From NCBI GenBank assembly GCA_022605955.1, contig JAKCOZ010000236.1, positions 124,001 to 188,000 on the forward strand: 64,000 nucleotides of DNA, in the 5' to 3' direction. Under the pieces are notes generated by a model that saw nothing but the letters and a program-made list of their open reading frames with translations, ran no database searches and was not told where the DNA came from. A program made the position numbers and the translations under genes. Origin of the DNA: Rallus limicola. Lineage: Eukaryota; Chordata; Aves; Gruiformes; Rallidae. Shown here piece after piece: positions 11,113-22,600 of the stretch. Every line of letters begins with the position of its first letter. Within the stretch, counting starts at the first letter, position 1.

Positions 11113-14100
11113 ATGCCTTTCAGGCCTCGCTTCATTACTTTGGGAGTTCTTGCTGGACGTTTAGCATGTTTTGAACTGCAGTCTGCTAGGGCCGAGAAAA
11201 GCACCGTAGGAGGTTCCAGGCATGTTCCCTCTTTCCAGGCAAAGGAAAAGGCTGAGAGCCAAAGTGACAGGGTCTGCTCGTGTGTCCTGTTAGGAGGTTT
11301 CAGACAAGCTATGCCTTTCAGGCCTAGCTTCTTTACTTTGGGAGTTATTGCTGGACGTTTAGCATGTTTTGAACTGCAGTCTGCTAGGGCCGAGAAAAGC
11401 ACCGTAGGAGGTTCCAGGCATGTTCCCTCTTTCCAGGCAAAGGAAAAGGCTGAGAGCCAAAGTGACAGGGTCTGCTCGTGTGTCCTGTTAGGAGGTTTCA
11501 GACAAGCTATGCCTTTCAGGCCTAGCTTCTTTACTTTGGGAGTTATTGCTGGACGTTTAGCATGTTTTGAACTGCAGTCTGCTAGGGCCGAGAAAAGCAC
11601 CGTAGGAGGTTCCAGGCATGTTCCCTCTTTCCAGGCAAAGGAAAAGGCTGAGAGCCAAAGTGACAGGGTCTGCTCGTGTGTCCTGTTAGGAGGTTTCAGA
11701 CAAGCTATGCCTTTCAGGCCTAGCTTCTTTACTTTGGGAGTTATTGCTGGACGTTTAGCATGTTTTGAACTGCAGTCTGCTAGGGCCGAGAAAAGCACCG
11801 TAGGAGGTTCCAGGCATGTTCCCTCTTTCCAGGCAAAGGAAAAGGCTGAGAGCCAAAGTGACAGGGGCTGCTCGTGTGTCCTGTTAGGAGGTTTCAGACA
11901 AGCTATGCCTTTCAGGCCTAGCTTCTTTACTTTGGGAGTTATTGCTGGACGTTTAGCATGTTTTGAACTGCAGTCTGCTAGGGCCGAGAAAAGCACCGTA
12001 GGAGGTTCCAGGCATGTTCCCTCTTTCCAGGCAAAGGAAAAGGCTGAGAGCCAAAGTGACAGGGTCTGCTCGTGTGTCCTGTCAAGAGGTTTCAGACAAG
12101 CTATGTCTTTCAGGCCTAGCTTCTTTACTTTGGGAGTTATTGCTGGACGTTTAGCATGTTTTGAACTGCAGTCTGCTAGGGCCGAGAAAAGCACCGTAGG
12201 AGGTTCCAGGCATGTTCCCTCTTTCCAGGCAAAGGAAAAGGCTGAGAGCCAAAGTGACAGGGTCTGCTCGTGTGTCCTGTTAGGAGGTTTCAGACAAGCT
12301 ATGCCTTTCAGGCCTAGCTTCTTTACTTTGGGAGTTATTGCTGGACGTTTAGCATGTTTTGAACTGCAGTCTGCTAGGGCCGAGAAAAGCACCGTAGGAG
12401 GTTCCAGGCATGTTCCCTCTTTCCAGGCAAAGGAAAAGGCTGAGAGCCAAAGTGACAGGGTCTGCTCGTGTGTCCTGTTAGGAGGTTTCAGACAAGCTAT
12501 GCCTTTCAGGCCTAGCTTCTTTACTTTGGGAGTTATTGCTGGATGTTTAGCATGTTTTGAACTGCAGTCTGCTAGGGCCGAGAAAAGAACCGTAGGAGGT
12601 TCCAGGCATGTTCCCTCTTTCCAGGCAAAGGAAAAGGCTGAGAGCCAAAGTGACAGGGTCTGCTCGTGTGTCCTGTTAGGAGGTTTCAGACAAGCTATGC
12701 CTTTCAGGCCTAGCTTCTTTACTTTGGGAGTTATTGCTGGACGTTTAGCATGTTTTGAACTGCAGTCTGCTAGGGCCGAGAAAAGCACCGTAGGAGGTTC
12801 CAGGCATGTTCCCTCTTTCCAGGCAAAGGAAAAGGCTGAGAGCCAAAGTGACAGGGTCTGCTCGTGTGTCCTGTTAGGAGGTTTCAGACAAGCTATGCCT
12901 TTCAGGCCTAGCTTCTTTACTTTGGGAGTTATTGCTGGACGTTTAGCATGTTTTGAACTGCAGTCTGCTAGGGCCGAGAAAAGCACCGTAGGAGGTTCCA
13001 GGCATGTTCCCTCTTTCCAGGCAAAGGAAAAGGCTGAGAGTCAAAGTGACAGGGTCTGCTCGTGTGTCCTGTTAGGAGGTTTCAGACAAGCTATGCCTTT
13101 CAGTCCTAGCTTCTTTACTTTGGGAGTTATTGCTGGACGTTTAGCATGTTTTGAACTGCAGTCTGCTAGGGCCGAGAAAAGCACCGTAGGAGGTTCCAGG
13201 CATGTTCCCTCTTTCCAGGCAAAGGAAAAGGCTGAGAGCCAAAGTGACAGGGTCTGCTCGTGTGTCCTGTTAGGAGGTTTCAGACAAGCTATGCCTTTCA
13301 GTCCTAGCTTCTTTACTTTGGGAGTTATTGCTGGATGTTTAGCATGTTTTGAACTGCAGTCTGCTAGGGCCGAGAAAAGAACCGTAGGAGGTTCCAGGCA
13401 TGTTCCCTCTTTCCAGGCAAAGGAAAAGGCTGAGAGCCAAAGTGACAGGGTCTGCTCGTGTGTCCTGTTAGGAGGTTTCAGACAAGCTATGCCTTTCAGG
13501 CCTAGCTTCTTTACTTTGGGAGTTATTGCTGGACGTTTAGCATGTTTTGAACTGCAGTCTGCTAGGGCCGAGAAAAGCACCGTAGGAGGTTCCAGGCATG
13601 TTCCCTCTTTCCAGGCAAAGGAAAAGGCTGAGAGCCAAAGTGACAGGGTCTGCTCGTGTGTCCTGTTAGGAGGTTTCAGACAAGCTATGCCTTTCAGGCC
13701 TAGCTTCTTTACTTTGGGAGTTATTGCTGGACGTTTAGCATGTTTTGAACTGCAGTCTGCTAGGGCCGAGAAAAGCACCGTAGGAGGTTCCAGGCATGTT
13801 CCCTCTTTCCAGGCAAAGGAAAAGGCTGAGAGTCAAAGTGACAGGGTCTGCTCGTGTGTCCTGTTAGGAGGTTTCAGACAAGCTATGCCTTTCAGTCCTA
13901 GCTTCTTTACTTTGGGAGTTATTGCTGGACGTTTAGCATGTTTTGAACTGCAGTCTGCTAGGGCCGAGAAAAGCACCGTAGGAGGTTCCAGGCATGTTCC
14001 CTCTTTCCAGGCAAAGGAAAAGGCTGAGAGCCAAAGTGACAGGGTCTGCTCGTGTGTCCTGTTAGGAGGTTTCAGACAAGCTATGCCTTTCAGGCCTAGC

Positions 14101-15270
14101 TTCTTTACTTTGGGAGTTATTGCTGGACGTTTAGCATGTTTTGAACTGCAGTCTGCTAGGGCCGAGAAAAGCACCGTAGGAGGTTCCAGGCATGTTCCCT
14201 CTTTCCAGGCAAAGGAAAAGGCTGAGAGCCAAAGTGACAGGGTCTGCTCGTGTGTCCTGTTAGGAGGTTTCAGACAAGCTATGCCTTTCAGTCCTAGCTT
14301 CTTTACTTTGGGAGTTATTGCTGGACGTTTAGCATGTTTTGAACTGCAGTCTGCTAGGGCCGAGAAAAGCACCGTAGGAGGTTCCAGGCATGTTCCCTCT
14401 TTCCAGGCAAATGAAAAGGCTGAGAGCCAAAGTGACAGGGTCTGCTCGTGTGTCCTGTCAGGAGGTTTCAGACAAGCTATGCCTTTCAGGCCTAGCTTCT
14501 TTACTTTGGGAGTTATTGCTGGACGTTTAGCATGTTTTGAACTGCAGTCTGCTAGGGCCGAGAAAAGCACCGTAGGAGGTTCCAGGCATGTTCCCTCTTT
14601 CCAGGCAAAGGAAAAGGCTGAGAGCCAAAGTGACAGGGTCTGCTCGTGTGTCCTGTTAGGGGGTTTCAGACAAGCTATGCCTTTCAGGCCTCGCTTCTTT
14701 ACTTTGGGAGTTATTGCTGGACGTTTAGCATGTTTTGAACTGCAGTCTGCTAGGGCCGAGAAAAGCACCGTAGGAGGTTCCAGGCATGTTCCCTCTTTCC
14801 AGGCAAAGGAAAAGGCTGAGAGCCAAAGTGACAGGGTCTGCTCGTGTGTCCTGTTAGGAGGTTTCAGACAAGCTATGCCTTTCAGGCCTAGCTTCTTTAC
14901 TTTGGGAGTTATTGCTGGACGTTTAGCATGTTTTAAACTGCAGTCTGCTAGGGCCGAGAAAAGCACCGTAGGAGGTTCCAGGCATGTTCCCTCTTTCCAG
15001 GCAAAGGAAAAGGCTGAGAGCCAAAGTGACAGGGTCTGCTCGTGTGTCCTGTTAGGAGGTTTCAGACGAGCTATGCCTTTCAGGCCTAGCTTCTTTACTT
15101 TGGGAGTTATTGCTGGACGTTTAGCATGTTTTGAACTGCAGTCTGCTAGGGCCGAGAAATGCACCGTAGGAGGTTCCAGGCATGTTCCCTCTTTCCAGGC
15201 AAAGGAAAAGGCTGAGAGTCAAAGTGACAGGGTCTGCTCGTGTGTCCTGTGAGGAGGTTTCAGACAAGCT
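11113..15270. repeat. 21-monomer sub-block, copy 1
   Basis: Distinctive monomers are one with GGGGCTGCTCG near 11866, one with ATGTCTTTC at 12103 following an s+G181A linker, C+R at 12499, S and S+C+R at 13093 and 13291, S+N at 14281, g+F at 14677, K at 14875, and RR with AAATGCACC near 15158. All these rare changes recur 8513 bp further on, so they arose before the duplication. Confidence 0.9.
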
Positions 15271-18239
15271 ATGCCTTTCAGGCCTCGCTTCATTACTTTG
15301 GGAGTTCTTGCTGGACGTTTAGCATGTTTTGAACTGCAGTCTGCTAGGGCCGAGAAAAGCACCGTAGGAGGTTACAGGCATGTTCCCTCTTTCCAGGCAA
15401 AGGAAAAGGCTGAGAGCCAAAGTGACAGGGTCTGCTCGTGTGTCCTGTTAGGAGGTTTCAGACAAGCTATGCCTTTCAGGCCTAGCTTCTTTACTTTGGG
15501 AGTTATTGCTGGACGTTTAGCATGTTTTGAACTGCAGTCTGCTAGGGCCGAGAAAAGCACCGTAGGAGGTTCCAGGCATGTTCCCTCTTTCCAGGCAAAG
15601 GAAAAGGCTGAGAGCCAAAGTGACAGGGTCTGCTCGTGTGTCCTGTTAGGAGGTTTCAGACAAGCTATGCCTTTCAGGCCTAGCTTCTTTACTTTGGGAG
15701 TTATTGCTGGATGTTTAGCATGTTTTGAACTGCAGTCTGCTAGGGCCGAGAAAAGCACCGTAGGAGGTTCCAGGCATGTTCCCTCTTTCCAGGCAAAGGA
15801 AAAGGCTGAGAGCCAAAGTGACAGGGTCTGCTCGTGTGTCCTGTTAGGAGGTTTCAGACAAGCTATGCCTTTCAGGCCTAGCTTCTTTACTTTGGGAGTT
15901 ATTGCTGGACGTTTAGCATGTTTTGAACTGCAGTCTGCTAGGGCCGAGAAAAGCACCGTAGGAGGTTCCAGGCATGTTCCCTCTTTCCAGGCAAAGGAAA
16001 AGGCTGAGAGCCAAAGTGACAGGGTCTGCTCGTGTGTCCTGTCAAGAGGTTTCAGACAAGCTATGCCTTTCAGGCCTAGCTTCTTTACTTTGGGAGTTAT
16101 TGCTGGACGTTTAGCATGTTTTGAACTGCAGTCTGCTAGGGCCGAGAAAAGCACCGTAGGAGGTTCCAGGCATGTTCCCTCTTTCCAGGCAAAGGAAAAG
16201 GCTGAGAGCCAAAGTGACAGGGTCTGCTCGTGTGTCCTGTTAGGAGGTTTCAGACAAGCTATGCCTTTCAGGCCTAGCTTCTTTACTTTGGGAGTTATTG
16301 CTGGACGTTTAGCATGTTTTGAACTGCAGTCTGCTAGGGCCGAGAAAAGCACCGTAGGAGGTTCCAGGCATGTTCCCTCTTTCCAGGCAAAGGAAAAGGC
16401 TGAGAGCCAAAGTGACAGGGTCTGCTCGTGTGTCCTGTTAGGAGGTTTCAGACAAGCTATGCCTTTCAGGCCTAGCTTCTTTACTTTGGGAGTTATTGCT
16501 GGATGTTTAGCATGTTTTGAACTGCAGTCTGCTAGGGCCGAGAAAAGAACCGTAGGAGGTTCCAGGCATGTTCCCTCTTTCCAGGCAAAGGAAAAGGCTG
16601 AGAGCCAAAGTGACAGGGTCTGCTCGTGTGTCCTGTTAGGAGGTTTCAGACAAGCTATGCCTTTCAGGCCTAGCTTCTTTACTTTGGGAGTTATTGCTGG
16701 ACGTTTAGCATGTTTTGAACTGCAGTCTGCTAGGGCCGAGAAAAGCACCGTAGGAGGTTCCAGGCATGTTCCCTCTTTCCAGGCAAAGGAAAAGGCTGAG
16801 AGCCAAAGTGACAGGGTCTGCTCGTGTGTCCTGTTAGGAGGTTTCAGACAAGCTATGCCTTTCAGGCCTAGCTTCTTTACTTTGGGAGTTATTGCTGGAC
16901 GTTTAGCATGTTTTGAACTGCAGTCTGCTAGGGCCGAGAAAAGCACCGTAGGAGGTTCCAGGCATGTTCCCTCTTTCCAGGCAAAGGAAAAGGCTGAGAG
17001 CCAAAGTGACAGGGTCTGCTCGTGTGTCCTGTTAGGAGGTTTCAGACAAGCTATGCCTTTCAGGCCTAGCTTCTTTACTTTGGGAGTTATTGCTGGACGT
17101 TTAGCATGTTTTGAACTGCAGTCTGCTAGGGCCGAGAAAAGCACCGTAGGAGGTTCCAGGCATGTTCCCTCTTTCCAGGCAAAGGAAAAGGCTGAGAGCC
17201 AAAGTGACAGGGTCTGCTCGTGTGTCCTGTTAGGAGGTTTCAGACAAGCTATGCCTTTCAGTCCTAGCTTCTTTACTTTGGGAGTTATTGCTGGACGTTT
17301 AGCATGTTTTGAACTGCAGTCTGCTAGGGCCGAGAAAAGCACCGTAGGAGGTTCCAGGCATGTTCCCTCTTTCCAGGCAAAGGAAAAGGCTGAGAGCCAA
17401 AGTGACAGGGTCTGCTCGTGTGTCCTGTTAGGGGGTTTCAGACAAGCTATGCCTTTCAGGCCTCGCTTCTTTACTTTGGGAGTTATTGCTGGACATTTAG
17501 CATGTTTTGAACTGCAGTCTGCTAGGGCCGAGAAAAGCACCGTAGGAGGTTCCAGGCATGTTCCCTCTTTCCAGGCAAAGGAAAAGGCTGAGAGCCAAAG
17601 TGACAGGGTCTGCTCGTGTGTCCTGTTAGGAGGTTTCAGACAAGCTATGCCTTTCAGGCCTAGCTTCTTTACTTTGGGAGTTATTGCTGGACGTTTAGCA
17701 TGTTTTGAACTGCAGTCTGCTAGGGCCGAGAAAAGCACCGTAGGAGTTTCAGGCATGTTCCCTCTTTCCAGGCAAAGGAAAAGGCTGAGAGCCAAAGTGA
17801 CAGGGTCTGCTCGTGTGTCCTGTTAGGAGGTTTCAGACAAGCTATGCCTTTCAGGCCTAGCTTCTTTACTTTGGGAGTTATTGCTGGACGTTTAGCATGT
17901 TTTGAACTGCAGTCTGCTAGGGCCGAGAAAAGCACCGTAGGAGGTTCCAGGCATGTTCCCTCTTTCCAGGCAAAGGAAAAGGCTGAGAGCCAAAGTGACA
18001 GGGTCTGCTCGTGTGTCCTGTTAGGAGGTTTCAGACAAGCTATGCCTTTCAGGCCTCGCTTCTTTACTTTGGGAGTTCTTGCTGGACGTTTAGCATGTTT
18101 TGAACTGCAGTCTGCTAGGGCCTAGAAAAGCACCGTAGGAGGTTCCAGGCATGTTCCCTCTTTCCAGGCAAAGGAAAAGGCTGAGAGTCAAAGTGACAGG
18201 GTCTGCTCGTGTGTCCTGTGAGGAGGTTTCAGACAAGCT
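15271..18239. repeat. 15-monomer sub-block with a 1-bp deletion
   Basis: The first seven monomers (V with GGTTAC; consensus; C; consensus; s+G181A; consensus; C+R) repeat the pattern at 2006 and at 23784. The end, from the S monomer at 17251, repeats 7748-8736. The sub-block is thus a mosaic of two neighbours, with the join between about 16.65 and 17.2 kb. Confidence 0.85.
17741..17750 (+). other. 1-bp deletion in element A (copy of 8241)
   Basis: This is the same GGAGTTTCAGG variant as at 8241, in the same monomer context 9503 bp away. It is therefore one mutation carried by a segmental duplication rather than two events. Confidence 0.95.
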
Positions 18240-19625
18240 ATGCCTTTCAGGCCTCGCTTCATTACTTTGGGAGTTCTTGCTGGACGTTTAGCATGTTTTG
18301 AACTGCAGTCTGCTAGGGCCGAGAAAAGCACCGTAGGAGGTTCCAGGCATGTTCCCTCTTTCCAGGCAAAGGAAAAGGCTGAGAGCCAAAGTGACAGGGT
18401 CTGCTCGTGTGTCCTGTTAGGAGGTTTCAGACGAGCTATGCCTTTCAGGCCTAGCTTCTTTACTTTGGGAGTTATTGCTGGACGTTTAGCATGTTTTGAA
18501 CTGCAGTCTGCTAGGGCCGAGAAAAGCACCGTAGGAGGTTCCAGGCATGTTCCCTCTTTCCAGGCAAAGGAAAAGGCTGAGAGTCAAAGTGACAGGGTCT
18601 GCTCGTGTGTCCTGTTAGGAGGTTTCAGACAAGCTATGCCTTTCAGTCCTAGCTTCTTTACTTTGGGAGTTATTGCTGGACGTTTAGCATGTTTTGAACT
18701 GCAGTCTGCTAGGGCCGAGAAAAGCACCGTAGGAGGTTCCAGGCATGTTCCCTCTTTCCAGGCAAAGGAAAAGGCTGAGAGCCAAAGTGACAGGGTCTGC
18801 TCGTGTGTCCTGTTAGGAGGTTTCAGACAAGCTATGCCTTTCAGGCCTAGCTTCTTTACTTTGGGAGTTATTGCTGGACGTTTAGCATGTTTTGAACTGC
18901 AGTCTGCTAGGGCCGAGAAAAGCACCGTAGGAGGTTCCAGGCATGTTCCCTCTTTCCAGGCAAAGGAAAAGGCTGAGAGCCAAAGTGACAGGGTCTGCTC
19001 GTGTGTCCTGTTAGGGGGTTTCAGACAAGCTATGCCTTTCAGGCCTCGCTTCTTTACTTTGGGAGTTATTGCTGGACGTTTAGCATGTTTTGAACTGCAG
19101 TCTGCTAGGGCCGAGAAAAGCACCGTAGGAGGTTCCAGGCATGTTCCCTCTTTCCAGGCAAAGGAAAAGGCTGAGAGCCAAAGTGACAGGGTCTGCTCGT
19201 GTGTCCTGTCAGGAGGTTTCAGACAAGCTATGCCTTTCAGGCCTAGCTTCTTTACTTTGGGAGTTATTGCTGGACGTTTAGCATGTTTTAAACTGCAGTC
19301 TGCTAGGGCCGAGAAAAGCACCGTAGGAGGTTCCAGGCATGTTCCCTCTTTCCAGGCAAAGGAAAAGGCTGAGAGCCAAAGTGACAGGGTCTGCTCGTGT
19401 GTCCTGTTAGGAGGTTTCAGACGAGCTATGCCTTTCAGGCCTAGCTTCTTTACTTTGGGAGTTATTGCTGGACGTTTAGCATGTTTTGAACTGCAGTCTG
19501 CTAGGGCCGAGAAAAGCACCGTAGGAGGTTCCAGGCATGTTCCCTCTTTCCAGGCAAAGGAAAAGGCTGAGAGTCAAAGTGACAGGGTCTGCTCGTGTGT
19601 CCTGTGAGGAGGTTTCAGACAAGCT
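18240..19625. repeat. 7-monomer sub-block, copy 1
   Basis: Order: V; RR+tc; S; consensus; g+F; s+K; RR+tc; then TGA and the next V. The last five match the end of the block at 8737. The block at 26952-28337 also has seven monomers but a different order of tags, so the equal length does not mean identical content. Confidence 0.85.
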
Positions 19626-22600
19626 ATGCCTTTCAGGCCTCGCTTCATTACTTTGGGAGTTCTTGCTGGACGTTTAGCATGTTTTGAACTGCAGTCTGCT
19701 AGGGCCGAGAAAAGCACCGTAGGAGGTTCCAGGCATGTTCCCTCTTTCCAGGCAAAGGAAAAGGCTGAGAGCCAAAGTGACAGGGTCTGCTCGTGTGTCC
19801 TGTTAGGAGGTTTCAGACAAGCTATGCCTTTCAGGCCTAGCTTCTTTACTTTGGGAGTTATTGCTGGACGTTTAGCATGTTTTGAACTGCAGTCTGCTAG
19901 GGCCGAGAAAAGCACCGTAGGAGGTTCCAGGCATGTTCCCTCTTTCCAGGCAAAGGAAAAGGCTGAGAGCCAAAGTGACAGGGTCTGCTCGTGTGTCCTG
20001 TTAGGAGGTTTCAGACAAGCTATGCCTTTCAGGCCTAGCTTCTTTACTTTGGGAGTTATTGCTGGACGTTTAGCATGTTTTGAACTGCAGTCTGCTAGGG
20101 CCGAGAAAAGCACCGTAGGAGGTTCCAGGCATGTTCCCTCTTTCCAGGCAAAGGAAAAGGCTGAGAGCCAAAGTGACAGGGTCTGCTCGTGTGTCCTGTT
20201 AGGAGGTTTCAGACAAGCTATGCCTTTCAGGCCTAGCTTCTTTACTTTGGGAGTTATTGCTGGACGTTTAGCATGTTTTGAACTGCAGTCTGCTAGGGCC
20301 GAGAAAAGCACCGTAGGAGGTTCCAGGCATGTTCCCTCTTTCCAGGCAAAGGAAAAGGCTGAGAGCCAAAGTGACAGGGGCTGCTCGTGTGTCCTGTTAG
20401 GAGGTTTCAGACAAGCTATGCCTTTCAGGCCTAGCTTCTTTACTTTGGGAGTTATTGCTGGACGTTTAGCATGTTTTGAACTGCAGTCTGCTAGGGCCGA
20501 GAAAAGCACCGTAGGAGGTTCCAGGCATGTTCCCTCTTTCCAGGCAAAGGAAAAGGCTGAGAGCCAAAGTGACAGGGTCTGCTCGTGTGTCCTGTCAAGA
20601 GGTTTCAGACAAGCTATGTCTTTCAGGCCTAGCTTCTTTACTTTGGGAGTTATTGCTGGACGTTTAGCATGTTTTGAACTGCAGTCTGCTAGGGCCGAGA
20701 AAAGCACCGTAGGAGGTTCCAGGCATGTTCCCTCTTTCCAGGCAAAGGAAAAGGCTGAGAGCCAAAGTGACAGGGTCTGCTCGTGTGTCCTGTTAGGAGG
20801 TTTCAGACAAGCTATGCCTTTCAGGCCTAGCTTCTTTACTTTGGGAGTTATTGCTGGACGTTTAGCATGTTTTGAACTGCAGTCTGCTAGGGCCGAGAAA
20901 AGCACCGTAGGAGGTTCCAGGCATGTTCCCTCTTTCCAGGCAAAGGAAAAGGCTGAGAGCCAAAGTGACAGGGTCTGCTCGTGTGTCCTGTTAGGAGGTT
21001 TCAGACAAGCTATGCCTTTCAGGCCTAGCTTCTTTACTTTGGGAGTTATTGCTGGATGTTTAGCATGTTTTGAACTGCAGTCTGCTAGGGCCGAGAAAAG
21101 AACCGTAGGAGGTTCCAGGCATGTTCCCTCTTTCCAGGCAAAGGAAAAGGCTGAGAGCCAAAGTGACAGGGTCTGCTCGTGTGTCCTGTTAGGAGGTTTC
21201 AGACAAGCTATGCCTTTCAGGCCTAGCTTCTTTACTTTGGGAGTTATTGCTGGACGTTTAGCATGTTTTGAACTGCAGTCTGCTAGGGCCGAGAAAAGCA
21301 CCGTAGGAGGTTCCAGGCATGTTCCCTCTTTCCAGGCAAAGGAAAAGGCTGAGAGCCAAAGTGACAGGGTCTGCTCGTGTGTCCTGTTAGGAGGTTTCAG
21401 ACAAGCTATGCCTTTCAGGCCTAGCTTCTTTACTTTGGGAGTTATTGCTGGACGTTTAGCATGTTTTGAACTGCAGTCTGCTAGGGCCGAGAAAAGCACC
21501 GTAGGAGGTTCCAGGCATGTTCCCTCTTTCCAGGCAAAGGAAAAGGCTGAGAGTCAAAGTGACAGGGTCTGCTCGTGTGTCCTGTTAGGAGGTTTCAGAC
21601 AAGCTATGCCTTTCAGTCCTAGCTTCTTTACTTTGGGAGTTATTGCTGGACGTTTAGCATGTTTTGAACTGCAGTCTGCTAGGGCCGAGAAAAGCACCGT
21701 AGGAGGTTCCAGGCATGTTCCCTCTTTCCAGGCAAAGGAAAAGGCTGAGAGCCAAAGTGACAGGGTCTGCTCGTGTGTCCTGTTAGGAGGTTTCAGACAA
21801 GCTATGCCTTTCAGTCCTAGCTTCTTTACTTTGGGAGTTATTGCTGGATGTTTAGCATGTTTTGAACTGCAGTCTGCTAGGGCCGAGAAAAGAACCGTAG
21901 GAGGTTCCAGGCATGTTCCCTCTTTCCAGGCAAAGGAAAAGGCTGAGAGCCAAAGTGACAGGGTCTGCTCGTGTGTCCTGTTAGGAGGTTTCAGACAAGC
22001 TATGCCTTTCAGGCCTAGCTTCTTTACTTTGGGAGTTATTGCTGGACGTTTAGCATGTTTTGAACTGCAGTCTGCTAGGGCCGAGAAAAGCACCGTAGGA
22101 GGTTCCAGGCATGTTCCCTCTTTCCAGGCAAAGGAAAAGGCTGAGAGCCAAAGTGACAGGGTCTGCTCGTGTGTCCTGTTAGGAGGTTTCAGACAAGCTA
22201 TGCCTTTCAGGCCTAGCTTCTTTACTTTGGGAGTTATTGCTGGACGTTTAGCATGTTTTGAACTGCAGTCTGCTAGGGCCGAGAAAAGCACCGTAGGAGG
22301 TTCCAGGCATGTTCCCTCTTTCCAGGCAAAGGAAAAGGCTGAGAGTCAAAGTGACAGGGTCTGCTCGTGTGTCCTGTTAGGAGGTTTCAGACAAGCTATG
22401 CCTTTCAGTCCTAGCTTCTTTACTTTGGGAGTTATTGCTGGACGTTTAGCATGTTTTGAACTGCAGTCTGCTAGGGCCGAGAAAAGCACCGTAGGAGGTT
22501 CCAGGCATGTTCCCTCTTTCCAGGCAAAGGAAAAGGCTGAGAGCCAAAGTGACAGGGTCTGCTCGTGTGTCCTGTTAGGAGGTTTCAGACAAGCTATGCC

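Larger units (their letters stand above)
11113..19625. repeat. Long HOR unit 1: 43 monomers, 8513 bp
   Basis: It comprises V-opened sub-blocks of 21, 15 and 7 monomers (11113, 15271, 18240). The 8513-bp offset (43 x 198 minus the deletion at 17741) aligns about 10.07-17.0 kb with 18.58-25.5 kb with very few mismatches. The 21-monomer sub-block 11113-15270 matches 19626-23783 with one difference that I found: C at 14389 versus A at 22902. The second sub-block diverges after about seven monomers. This near-identity indicates a recent duplication or conversion of a multi-kilobase segment. Confidence 0.9.

Noticed and set aside
4580..15270. Blocks at 4580 and 11113 as copies of one 21-monomer HOR
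   Set aside because: Both are 21 monomers between landmarks, but the order of tags inside differs, so equal length alone does not show common origin.
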